Positions 34,602-40,090 of a DNA stretch of 47,060 nt are shown here, piece by piece (the first letter of the stretch is position 1; every line of letters begins with the position of its first letter). The notes beneath the pieces are model-generated. The model was not told the DNA's origin, made no database searches, and saw only the letters and a list, made by a program, of their open reading frames with translations. This stretch comes from a virus: positions 1 to 47,060 of the IMG/VR virus record IMGVR_UViG_3300020125_000109; one strand, 5' to 3'. A program made the position numbers and the translations under genes.

Positions 34602-34642
34602 GGCGACTACCCCCCGGCGACTACCCCCCGGCGACTACTCCC
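34602..34642. repeat. Three tandem 14-bp GC-rich repeats
   Basis: The unit GGCGACTACCCCCC occurs at 34602-34615 and 34616-34629, with a third, slightly diverged copy at 34630-34642. The array lies about 160 bases upstream of the small terminase start in a GC-rich stretch (34445-34800) without a convincing gene. Tandem repeats next to terS are a common form of packaging-recognition sites; that role is inferred. Confidence 0.8.
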
Positions 34643-34816
34643 ACCAACTTCTCCTATCCATCCCTCTAAATCAGCGCAACCGTGCAACCCCCACTCGTAA
34701 ATTTACCACAACACTTATCGAGTCTTAGGGCGTTTTTATATCGCTGGGGTAACATCGAAGGGGGCGCGAGCGGAGCCAGATTTCAGCCCCCCACCCCCCG
34801 GTCAGGAATTATTCGA

Positions 34817-34942
34817 GTGACCGGACGCGATCAATGCCAGCAGTTCGGTATCCCGGATCGCGGCTACGCGAGGCTGCTTGGAGTTTTCAAAGACAACCCC
34901 GCCTTGTTTGCCGCTGCCATCCAATATCTCTCAAATAGTTAA
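34817..34942 (+). CDS. Possible small protein or gene remnant
   Basis: A frame from GTG 34817 to TAA 34940-34942 encodes 41 residues with a natural-looking mix (F-G-I-P-D-R-G-Y-A-R-L-L-G-V-F and an Ala/Phe-rich end). A weak AGGA lies upstream. The stop codon is inside a palindrome. No family is recognised. It could be the 3' remnant of a longer gene; the frame extends further upstream without a good start. Confidence 0.25.
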   Translation: MTGRDQCQQFGIPDRGYARLLGVFKDNPALFAAAIQYLSNS

Positions 34943-34957
34943 AGTTTTACTTTAACT
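34937..34957. promoter_or_regulatory. Perfect inverted repeat (AGTTAAAGT, 3-base loop)
   Basis: AGTTAAAGT and ACTTTAACT are separated by TTT, a perfect 9-bp arm pair at the edge where GC-rich DNA turns AT-rich. It could be an operator, or a weak terminator for the short upstream frame. Confidence 0.5.
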
Positions 34958-34975
34958 TTATTCGGTTCAAAAAAA

Positions 34976-34995
34976 TTGCACTATCTTTTGTGCAA
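34976..34995. promoter_or_regulatory. Inverted repeat TTGCAC-8-GTGCAA
   Basis: Two perfect 6-base arms separated by 8 bases, inside the AT-rich control region. The spacing places the arms on one face of the helix, as expected for a dimeric regulator site. The binding protein is unknown. Confidence 0.45.
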
Positions 34996-35114
34996 ATTAA
35001 ACTCGTCTCATAAAATAAGTGAAGGCCAAATTATGCAAATTATTATTTTGTTGGTTTTTTTATCGTAATACTTAATTTGTCGAAGTTTATTGATGTATTT
35101 ATATATAAAGAAGA

Positions 35115-35142
35115 AACATACCACTTTAGACCCATATGGCAA
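35115..35142 (-). promoter_or_regulatory. Weak candidate promoter for the late operon
   Basis: Read on the minus strand: TTGCCA, 16-base spacer, TATGTT. It matches five and four of six consensus positions. It points to the small terminase but lies about 670 bases upstream of it, so it is only a candidate. Confidence 0.25.
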
Positions 35143-35421
35143 CATTGGAAACTACATATATAATATTTCTAACACACACTTATAAATATATAGGCAATAT
35201 ATTATTTTAAACGTTTAACCTCAACCAGTGGTGTAATTGTTAAATGTGCATCAAAATTCAAAAAAAAAGGGTCTGACATCCCTGACTACACGACTATACA
35301 TGCTAAGTGTTCATGACAATTTATATACTTGTCGAGCTATCTATCTTTACTAATTACCCTAATACTATATATATATATATAAAGACAGTAGCGATATGAG
35401 ACAGGCAAAGGGAAATAAAGG

Positions 35422-35451
35422 TTGACTTGTCACGATCAATAAAGATACAAT
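35422..35451 (+). promoter_or_regulatory. Sigma70-type promoter of the accessory arm
   Basis: TTGACT (35422-35427), 18-base spacer, TACAAT (35446-35451). Each hexamer differs from consensus at one position. Transcription should begin near 35458, about 50 bases before the first gene of the plus-strand arm. The -10 is identical to that of the replication-operon promoter, so both are probably read early by host polymerase. Confidence 0.75.
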
Positions 35452-35506
35452 AGGCAATAAGTTAGTAAGTGGAAACATAATACCAGATGATTTATGTGGA
35501 GGAATT

Positions 35507-35701
35507 ATGGGAAAGGCCAGTAACCGTAGTTTGATGAATAAGATCGTAAAGGCTGCTGAGATTGAAGCGTATCAGATAAAACGGGAAATGGAGCAGCCGG
35601 TTACGGCGGATATGGGGCTCAGACCTGCAAAAAAAATAGTAAGAAAAAAAAGAAAGCGATTTAAGGAAGAATGGGATGAAGTAGGCTGGATGAACGAATG
35701 A
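35507..35701 (+). CDS. Small basic hypothetical protein
   Basis: This 64-residue protein is the first gene of the accessory arm, starting at ATG 35507 behind GGAGGAATT. It is helical at the start and has a very basic stretch (V-R-K-K-R-K-R-F-K) near residues 45-53, followed by an acidic end. It may bind nucleic acid or a host enzyme, as early phage proteins often do. No family is recognised. Confidence 0.7.
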   Translation: MGKASNRSLMNKIVKAAEIEAYQIKREMEQPVTADMGLRPAKKIVRKKRKRFKEEWDEVGWMNE

Positions 35702-35705
35702 GTAA

Positions 35706-36197
35706 ATGGCCTTGAGGAAAAAGAACGCCTACGATAAATATCGCGAAGAAATGGCCTTGCGGCGTGCTAAAATGGCCAATCTAACAGTAGAGACTGCGCG
35801 ATTGAAAGCCCAAATAAGGTACGAATCGGAGATCAGACAAATGAAAGACATCCTGAAAAGCGCAGGACAGGAGGATTTAATCGCCAGGGGGGGACGTTTA
35901 GGGCCTGACGGCAAAAGATTGCGCGAAATATGGCGGTCCGGCGAATTGAAACACCCCGAAAAATACCACGGCTGGCCACGAATCCAGGAGAAATGGATCG
36001 CCATGGCCGAGCAGGAAGCCCACCACATCGAATGGGAACGTAACGCTGGGAAACGCGCTGCCGCTCAAATCGTCCTCAATGACGAAATCGTCCGAGTCCT
36101 GACCGATACCATGGGCGAATTACAAGAGTTAAATCATATCCCCATGAACCGTGTCAGAAGTACAATGAGGACAGGCAGACCACGAAAGAGAATGTAA
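35706..36197 (+). CDS. Hypothetical coiled-coil protein
   Basis: This 163-residue protein has long Arg/Glu/Ala-rich helices (about 5-60 and 95-150), a Gly-rich centre (A-R-G-G-R-L-G-P-D-G-K-R), Y-H-G-W-P-R-I near 90 and a basic C-terminus (G-R-P-R-K-R-M). No family is recognised. It follows the first early gene by four bases and is likely co-transcribed. Confidence 0.7.
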   Translation: MALRKKNAYDKYREEMALRRAKMANLTVETARLKAQIRYESEIRQMKDILKSAGQEDLIARGGRLGPDGKRLREIWRSGELKHPEKYHGWPRIQEKWIAMAEQEAHHIEWERNAGKRAAAQIVLNDEIVRVLTDTMGELQELNHIPMNRVRSTMRTGRPRKRM

Positions 36198-36208
36198 ACC
36201 TGTAAAGT

Positions 36209-36227
36209 GTGTAAAATAAATTTACAC
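36209..36227. promoter_or_regulatory. Inverted repeat GTGTAAA-5-TTTACAC
   Basis: Perfect 7-base arms around a 5-base centre, 12 bases past the stop of the upstream gene in an AT-rich gap (36198-36380). Further on, ATGTAG (36285-36290) and ATGTAC (36295-36300) stand ten bases apart. Both look like protein-binding sites. No clear -35/-10 pair is visible in the gap. Confidence 0.45.
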
Positions 36228-36380
36228 TAATTAGTCAGTAATTGAACTATAAATAGACGTATACAAGAAGTGTGCCAGTTGTAAATGTAGATAAATGTAC
36301 AATAATTGAACATGGCATTAAACTTGCATGTGAATACGATAGGCCGCGAGGCTGACGAATCACACCGCATGGGGGTTACC

Positions 36381-36923
36381 ATGAAAATAAAGACGAAAAT
36401 AGAGAAGGTGGTTTCCGAGGACAAAACAAGGCTGGCAATTTGTGAGCCTTTTTTTGACGGGAAAAACCTTTACGCAACGAATGGGCATGTTTTGGCGGTC
36501 ATTCCAGGCGACGAATTGGAAATTGATCCTGAAATGCCGGATTCTCCCGGTTATGTGCCAGTAGCGGCTATCAAAGAAGCCCGGAAGCAAAAAAACTTCT
36601 TTGAAAACCAAGTTCATTGCAACGGCTCGGCAAAGGTAATGGGCACCGGGGCCGAATATCCAAGAAACCCTAATGATTCCAATTTTCCGCAAGCGGCAAT
36701 GGCCGAGGGTTTCGCGCTGGAAGCCTGTCGGAAAAAACACATTACCATTTCCATCAACCCTGAATTGCTGTTTGATCTTGCCCAGGCCTTGGGAATGAAG
36801 GATAAAATAAAGCTGGATATTCCTATTGATGATGACGGAAATCAAGTGAATAGTGGTTTTGAAGTAAGGTCCACGAATTCAAGCACCAAAGCTCATGGGG
36901 TATTGATGCCACTTCATGGATAA
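36381..36923 (+). CDS. DNA polymerase III beta-clamp-like protein
   Basis: The start is set at ATG 36381 because GGGGG lies five bases upstream; ATGs at 36306 and 36312 are possible but without ribosome sites. The 180-residue product has L-Y-A-T-N-G-H-V-L-A-V-I-P (about 31-43), matching the A-T-D-G-H-R-L-A signature of sliding-clamp domains, then V-P-V-A-A-I-K-E-A and a late I-N-P-E-L-L-F-D-L-A-Q-A-L-G. It is about half the length of DnaN. It may mimic or modify the host clamp to draw host polymerase to phage DNA, since no phage polymerase is encoded. Homology is moderate. Confidence 0.55.
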   Translation: MKIKTKIEKVVSEDKTRLAICEPFFDGKNLYATNGHVLAVIPGDELEIDPEMPDSPGYVPVAAIKEARKQKNFFENQVHCNGSAKVMGTGAEYPRNPNDSNFPQAAMAEGFALEACRKKHITISINPELLFDLAQALGMKDKIKLDIPIDDDGNQVNSGFEVRSTNSSTKAHGVLMPLHG

Positions 36924-36930
36924 AAAAAGG
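36917..36930 (+). repeat. 14-base direct repeat beside the ribozymes (copy 1)
   Basis: TGGATAAAAAAAGG at 36917-36930 recurs exactly at 37450-37463. Copy 1 lies just before the twister-like element and includes the stop codon of the clamp-like gene. Copy 2 starts within the last bases of the hammerhead and continues into the next ribosome site. Confidence 0.85.
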
Positions 36931-36937
36931 GCGCAAG

Positions 36938-36985
36938 CCCTTAATGCGGCCAAGGCCGGTTCCAAGCCCGGATAAACGCAGAGGA
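36938..36985 (+). ncRNA. Twister-ribozyme-like element
   Basis: In order the RNA shows UAA (36942-36944, the cleavage position in twisters), P2 UGCG (36945-36948), GCC, AAG, P4 GCCGG (36955-36959), loop UUCC-AAG, CCCGG (36967-36971), AUAAA (36972-36976), P2' CGCA (36977-36980) and GAGGA (36981-36985). This matches, block by block, the published environmental twister whose core reads GCC-AAU-GCCGG-UCCC-AAG-CCCGG-AUAAA. P2 differs in sequence but still pairs, and loop bases UCC (36961-36963) can pair with GGA (36983-36985), the expected tertiary contact. The weak point is stem P1: bases before 36942 do not pair well with those after 36985. It may be weak, permuted or inactive. Confidence 0.7.
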
Positions 36986-37026
36986 TATAACACCGCCGAG
37001 GGGATACTCGGAGAAAGCAGGTAGTT

Positions 37027-37164
37027 ATGACCCACCAGCAAGCAATGGAAACCATCTTGAACGCCGAGCCAAAGGATGACTGGGCAGCGTTCATGTCGGA
37101 GGAAATGGCCCACGAATACGCCTTGGAATGCGCCATGGAACAAGTACTGTCGGGGCGGATATGA
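37027..37164 (+). CDS. Small acidic hypothetical protein (45 aa)
   Basis: ATG at 37027 follows GCAGG, and the frame ends in TGA that overlaps the ATG of the next gene. The protein is helical and acidic (D-D-W-A-A-F-M-S-E-E-M). No family is recognised. It is the first of two small genes between the twister-like element and the hammerhead, so its message could be trimmed at both ends by RNA cleavage. Confidence 0.65.
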   Translation: MTHQQAMETILNAEPKDDWAAFMSEEMAHEYALECAMEQVLSGRI

Positions 37165-37403
37165 AAATACCAGGAACCGAGCGGATCAGCGAGATTTTGC
37201 ACGAGGATTTATCCCAGCTCAACGATGATGCCTCATTTTTGGGCGTAGAACGGTTTCCTAATGAATCCGAGGAATGTTTCCGAACAAGGGTAGCCTACGC
37301 AATGCAAGTACAGTTGGGCGTACCCATCACCGGGAAGATGTTGCTCCGAATGGCCTACTGGAATATGGTAGCGAATGGAGCGGCAGCCCAGCAGATCAAT
37401 TAA
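37161..37403 (+). CDS. Small hypothetical protein
   Basis: ATG at 37161 overlaps the upstream stop (ATGA) and follows GGGGCGG. The 80-residue product is helical and acidic in its first half, with A-M-Q-V-Q-L-G-V-P-I-T-G-K-M-L-L in the second. No family is recognised. Its stop codon directly abuts the first base of hammerhead stem I, so ribosomes finishing this gene would sit on the ribozyme. Confidence 0.68.
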   Translation: MKIPGTERISEILHEDLSQLNDDASFLGVERFPNESEECFRTRVAYAMQVQLGVPITGKMLLRMAYWNMVANGAAAQQIN

Positions 37404-37452
37404 CCAGCCTGACGAGTCCTAATGGACGAAACCGGCGAAAGCCGGTAGCTGG
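37404..37452 (+). ncRNA. Hammerhead ribozyme (type I)
   Basis: All conserved parts are present in order: stem I 5' CCAGC (37404-37408), core CUGACGA (37409-37415), stem II GUCC-UAAU-GGAC (37416-37427), core GAAA (37428-37431), stem III CCGGC-GAAA-GCCGG (37432-37445), UA (37446-37447), stem I 3' GCUGG (37448-37452). All three stems are perfectly paired. Cleavage is expected after A37447 (a GUA site). Both ends leave from stem I, so it is type I. The 3' product would start about 25 bases before the TTG start of the next gene and keep its GGAGG ribosome site. Homology is very strong; activity is untested. Confidence 0.93.
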
Positions 37453-37463
37453 ATAAAAAAAGG
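37450..37463 (+). repeat. 14-base direct repeat beside the ribozymes (copy 2)
   Basis: This is identical to 36917-36930 (TGGATAAAAAAAGG). Here it overlaps the last three bases of the hammerhead and leads into GGAGG. Confidence 0.85.
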
Positions 37464-37472
37464 AGGCGTAAT

Positions 37473-37763
37473 TTGAAAAAGAAACGTTATGTTCTCGTTC
37501 GAACCTATTCGGCTGGCGTTCATGCCGGATATTTCCACAGTCGGAATGGACAAGAGGTGACATTAACCAATACCAGGCGGATTTGGTATTGGGATGGTGC
37601 GGCCTCGTTGTCCCAAATTGCGGTATCGGGAGTTTCGAAACCTCAAAACTGTAAATTTTCAGTGGTTGTGAGCAAAAACGAACTGCTCCAAGCCATTGAG
37701 GTCATGGATTGCACCGAAGAAGCGCGGAAAAACATCGAAAGCGTGTCGTCATGGAAAGCATAA
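37473..37763 (+). CDS. DUF6948-like small phage protein
   Basis: This 96-residue protein starts at TTG 37473, seven bases after AAAGGAGG. It has Y-V-L-V-R-T-Y-S-A-G-V-H-A-G-Y (about 6-20), T-R-R-I-W-Y-W-D-G-A (about 34-43), L-S-Q-I-A-x-x-G-V and C-K-F-S-V-V-V near 60, a pattern shared by many small phage proteins that I know under the label DUF6948. It is probably a compact beta-barrel. Function unknown. It is the first gene after the hammerhead. Confidence 0.78.
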   Translation: MKKKRYVLVRTYSAGVHAGYFHSRNGQEVTLTNTRRIWYWDGAASLSQIAVSGVSKPQNCKFSVVVSKNELLQAIEVMDCTEEARKNIESVSSWKA

Positions 37764-37978
37764 CTTCCGGTTCCGGTTACGGTGACGGTTCCGGTTACGG
37801 TTCCGGTTACGGTGACGGTTACGGTTCCGGTTCCGGTTCCGGTTACGGTTCCGGTTCCGGTTCCGGTTACGGTTCCGGTTCCGGTTCCGGTGACGGTTAC
37901 GGTGACGGTGACGGTGACGGTGACGGTTCCGGTGACGGTGACGGTTACGGTTCCGGTGACGGTTACGGTTACGGTTAA
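37751..37978 (+). CDS. Gly-(Ser/Tyr/Asp) dipeptide-repeat protein
   Basis: ATG at 37751 lies within the end of the previous gene. After five ordinary residues the 75-residue protein is a pure run of 35 Gly-X pairs, X being Ser, Tyr or Asp. In DNA each pair is GGTNNC (six bases). The frame starts and ends with the repeat, supporting translation, though the ribosome site is weak. Gly/Tyr-rich chains of this kind are disordered and can condense or glue. No family is recognised. Repeat number may vary between phages or be collapsed in assembly. Confidence 0.6.
   Translation: MESITSGSGYGDGSGYGSGYGDGYGSGSGSGYGSGSGSGYGSGSGSGDGYGDGDGDGDGSGDGDGYGSGDGYGYG
37767..37975 (+). repeat. Six-base tandem repeat (GGTNNC)
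   Basis: About 35 consecutive units GGTTCC, GGTTAC or GGTGAC. The fixed GGT and final C with only three codon choices point to recent growth by slippage. Confidence 0.9.
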
Positions 37979-37990
37979 AATTCGCTTTAT

Positions 37991-38042
37991 ATCGAGGACA
38001 CGCCTTCGGGCCTGTAAGTCACAATCGCGGTCCAAAGTCCGC
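37991..38042 (+). ncRNA. Possible structured leader (UUCG hairpin plus second hairpin)
   Basis: In the 82-base gap between two repeat genes, GCC-UUCG-GGC (38002-38011) forms a tetraloop hairpin extendable by ACA/UGU, and GCGG (38027-38030) pairs with CCGC (38039-38042). The ribosome site AAGGAGG follows. It could be another regulatory or cleaving RNA but matches no class I can name. Confidence 0.35.
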
Positions 38043-38060
38043 TAAATTTAAGGAGGCAAA

Positions 38061-38858
38061 ATGCTATACGAATATTCAGAAATCAAAACGTGGCCTTACA
38101 ATGAAAAGGAAGGATGTTTCGAGAAAGGTAAAATCAAAATCTGGATCACGAAATGGTGTATTGAAAACAAGACCATAAGCGACCGGGCCAGTATGGGCGA
38201 AGGGGCCAGTATGGGCGACCGGGCCAGGATGGGCGCATGGGCCAGTATGGGCGAAGGGGCCAGTATGGGCGAAGGGGCCAGGATGGGCGAAGGGGCCAGG
38301 ATGGGCGCATGGGCCAGTATGGGCAAAGGGGCCAGTATGGGCGAAGGGGCCAGTATGGGCAAAGGGGCCAGTATGGGCGAAGGGGCCAGGATGGGCGAAG
38401 GGGCCAGTATGGGCGACCGGGCCAGTATGGGCGAAGGGGCCAGGATGGGCGCATGGGCCAGTATGGGCGAAGGGGCCAGTATGGGCGAAGGGGCCAGGAT
38501 GGGCGCATGGGCCAGTATGGGCAAAGGGGCCAGTATGGGCGAAGGGGCCAGTATGGGCGAAGGGGCCAGTATGGGCGACCGGGCCAGGATGGGCGAAGGG
38601 GCAAAAATTCAACATTGCTTATCTTTTGGCCCCATTGGTTCTCGTTTGGATTACCTTCACTATTTGCCAGAGATAGGTATTTTTTGTACGGGTTGTTTTT
38701 ATGATTCTGAAAAGGTGTTGGTGGCCGCGATCAAAGAGAAACACGAGGGAACCGATTATTTGAAACCTTATTTAGCGGCGGTTAAAGCCTTGAAATTGAT
38801 CGCCACAGCCAAAGGAGTAAAAAGAGTGAAGCAAGCGGAAGGCGTAAAAGTTGGTTAA
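38061..38858 (+). CDS. Hexapeptide-repeat (left-handed beta-helix-like) protein
   Basis: This 265-residue protein starts at ATG 38061 behind AAGGAGG. Residues 1-40 form a Trp-rich head. Residues 41-178 are 23 perfect six-residue repeats of the type x-x-A-(S/R)-M-G, which in phase reads M-G-x-x-A-S, the hexapeptide rule of left-handed beta-helices with Met in the aliphatic place. The C-terminal part (L-S-F-G-P-I-G-S-R-L, then a basic helix) looks like a cap. Three such sides per turn would give a rod of about eight turns. Function is unknown; phages use such rods in adhesins and inhibitors. Confidence 0.8.
   Translation: MLYEYSEIKTWPYNEKEGCFEKGKIKIWITKWCIENKTISDRASMGEGASMGDRARMGAWASMGEGASMGEGARMGEGARMGAWASMGKGASMGEGASMGKGASMGEGARMGEGASMGDRASMGEGARMGAWASMGEGASMGEGARMGAWASMGKGASMGEGASMGEGASMGDRARMGEGAKIQHCLSFGPIGSRLDYLHYLPEIGIFCTGCFYDSEKVLVAAIKEKHEGTDYLKPYLAAVKALKLIATAKGVKRVKQAEGVKVG
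38181..38594 (+). repeat. 18-base tandem repeat, 23 units
   Basis: The unit carries the fixed part GCC-AG(T/G)-ATG-GGC preceded by two codons drawn from GAA-GGG, GAC-CGG, GCA-TGG or AAA-GGG. High DNA identity between units indicates recent duplication. Confidence 0.92.
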
Positions 38859-38886
38859 GCCGGGAAATAAATCAGGGGGTGGGGAG

Positions 38887-39174
38887 ATGAGAATTCAAGG
38901 ACGCGAAGCGGTGTTTGTGCCGACAGCAAGCGGAATAGGGATAGCCGTTTGTGGCGAAAGCGGATACCACCCGTTAGATTTGGGAGGGCCTATTCCTTAC
39001 GACAAGGCCGTAGACCTGGCAGACCGCAAAAACAAAGAGGCTCATATCGACCCGGAATTAGTCGAAGCAATTCATGTGGGCTCGATGTTTGGGTGGCATG
39101 TACCGGGAGCAATGTACAAAGGCGAATTTCAACGCAATGGACAATACAAAAACCCCAATGCAGTCACCGCTTAA
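38887..39174 (+). CDS. Small hypothetical protein
   Basis: ATG at 38887 follows GGTGGGGAG and is preferred over an upstream start within the previous gene. The 95-residue product is a mixed alpha/beta chain with G-I-G-I-A-V-C-G-E-S-G-Y and H-V-P-G-A-M-Y-K-G-E-F. No family is recognised. It lies between two repeat proteins. Confidence 0.65.
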   Translation: MRIQGREAVFVPTASGIGIAVCGESGYHPLDLGGPIPYDKAVDLADRKNKEAHIDPELVEAIHVGSMFGWHVPGAMYKGEFQRNGQYKNPNAVTA

Positions 39175-39204
39175 CCCGCCGTCAAATCGAGTGAAAGGAT
39201 TCAA

Positions 39205-39945
39205 ATGAAAACGAAGTCTGTGAAATCCGAGCCGAGGAAATCCAAGTCCGTATTAGTTCTCAAGTCCGTAAACGCTGACATGACCTCAAAAAATGGATTC
39301 AAGTACCCTGAAAATGGAACGGTGGCCTGTACCGATTGGGAACCTACCCCCGAATGTGGAAATGGATTGCACGGGCTTCTTTGGGGAGAGGGCAATTACA
39401 GCTTGTTGAATTGGACCGCTGATGCAAAATGGCTAGTAATCAAAGTGACCGAGTTCGTGAAGATCGACAACGATAAGGTGAAATTTCCTAGCGGGGTAGT
39501 GGTGTTTTGCGGTGACCGTTTAGGAGCCTGTGATTACATTCGAGCCCATGGAAACAAGGGCTTAAAATTCAGTTTAACGGCAACCGCTGGGAATTATGGC
39601 ACGGCAACCGCTGGGGACGCTGGCACGGCAACCGCTGGGTATAAGGGCACGGCAACCGCTGGGGACGCTGGCACGGCAACCGCTGGGTATAAGGGCACTG
39701 CGACCGCTGGGGACGCTGGCACTGCGACCGCTGGGAAGTATGGCACTGCGACCGCTGGGGACGCTGGCACTGCGACCGCTGGGTATAAGGGCACTGCGCT
39801 TAGTGGTGATTACGGCGCAATTTCCTTAGAAGGCTATGCTAATGGCAATTACTTCAAAGTCGTGTCCGCTGTTGGTGGCAAAAGCACTTTGAAGGCTAAA
39901 ACCAAGTACAAATTGAATGATAATAACGAATTTGTTGAGGCTTAA
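39205..39945 (+). CDS. Octapeptide-repeat protein with conserved N-terminal domain
   Basis: This 246-residue protein starts at ATG 39205 behind AAAGGA. Residues 15-112 form a domain I know from many phage and bacterial proteins of unknown function: G-F-K-Y-P, D-W-E-P-T-P-E-C-G-N-G-L-H-G-L-L-W-G-E-G, then A-K-W-L-V-I-K-V and C-G-D-R. Residues 125-204 are ten copies of an eight-residue repeat T-A-T-A-G-x-x-G, followed by a short cap. Such repeats build flat beta-rolls or helices. Similar two-part proteins are common in phages. Role unknown, possibly binding or host takeover. Confidence 0.78.
   Translation: MKTKSVKSEPRKSKSVLVLKSVNADMTSKNGFKYPENGTVACTDWEPTPECGNGLHGLLWGEGNYSLLNWTADAKWLVIKVTEFVKIDNDKVKFPSGVVVFCGDRLGACDYIRAHGNKGLKFSLTATAGNYGTATAGDAGTATAGYKGTATAGDAGTATAGYKGTATAGDAGTATAGKYGTATAGDAGTATAGYKGTALSGDYGAISLEGYANGNYFKVVSAVGGKSTLKAKTKYKLNDNNEFVEA
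39577..39816 (+). repeat. 24-base tandem repeat, 10 units
   Basis: The unit encodes T-A-T-A-G-x-x-G (x-x being NY, DA, YK or KY; the last copy is diverged). GCAACCGCTGGG and GCGACCGCTGGG variants are clustered, which shows stepwise duplication. Confidence 0.9.
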
Positions 39946-39976
39946 CGTCAAACTCATTTGATAAGGAGATTGGGCA

Positions 39977-40087
39977 ATGAAGAAAGCTTCTAATGCCAGG
40001 GACGCGGTTACTTCGACAGAGGATAAACTTTACTTTGAAAAAATAAGGCTAGAATTACTTTCTATTAAAGACGAAATGGCGTTTTGA
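39977..40087 (+). CDS. Very small hypothetical protein (36 aa)
   Basis: ATG at 39977 follows TTGATAAGGAG, the recurrent leader type of this phage. The frame runs 36 codons to TGA. The product is a charged single helix. No family is recognised. The strong ribosome site supports translation. Confidence 0.6.
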   Translation: MKKASNARDAVTSTEDKLYFEKIRLELLSIKDEMAF

Positions 40088-40090
40088 GTA

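Larger units (their letters stand above)
34943..35506. other. AT-rich intergenic control region between divergent arms
   Basis: About 560 bases of very AT-rich DNA separate the minus-strand late operon from the plus-strand accessory arm. No gene is convincing in it. It holds an inverted repeat TTGCAC...GTGCAA (34976-34995), an alternating TA run near 35366-35381, the plus-strand promoter at 35422-35451, and a weaker minus-strand promoter candidate (TTGCCA 35142-35137, 16 bases, TATGTT 35120-35115). It is the best candidate for the replication origin and main early/late switch, which is inferred from composition and position only. Confidence 0.6.

Noticed and set aside
34383-34700. Plus-strand Pro/Arg-rich frame opposite terS
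   Set aside because: It is antisense to the small terminase and its GC-rich upstream, without a ribosome site.
35366-35381. CRISPR or tRNA elements in the AT-rich region
   Set aside because: No spaced repeats and no cloverleaf are visible; the TA run is simple sequence.
37643-38045. Thr-Val repeat frames on either strand at the six-base repeat
   Set aside because: These are shifted readings of the GGTNNC repeat; the Gly-X frame alone starts and ends with the repeat.
37991-38056. Second twister ribozyme before the hexapeptide-repeat gene
   Set aside because: Only the loop resembles twister; the UAA, GCC and paired P2 blocks do not fit, so it is kept only as a generic structure.
38076-38615. 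Long minus-strand frames opposite the hexapeptide repeat
   Set aside because: An 18-base repeat without stops in one frame leaves other frames open too; only the plus frame has a proper start, head and cap.
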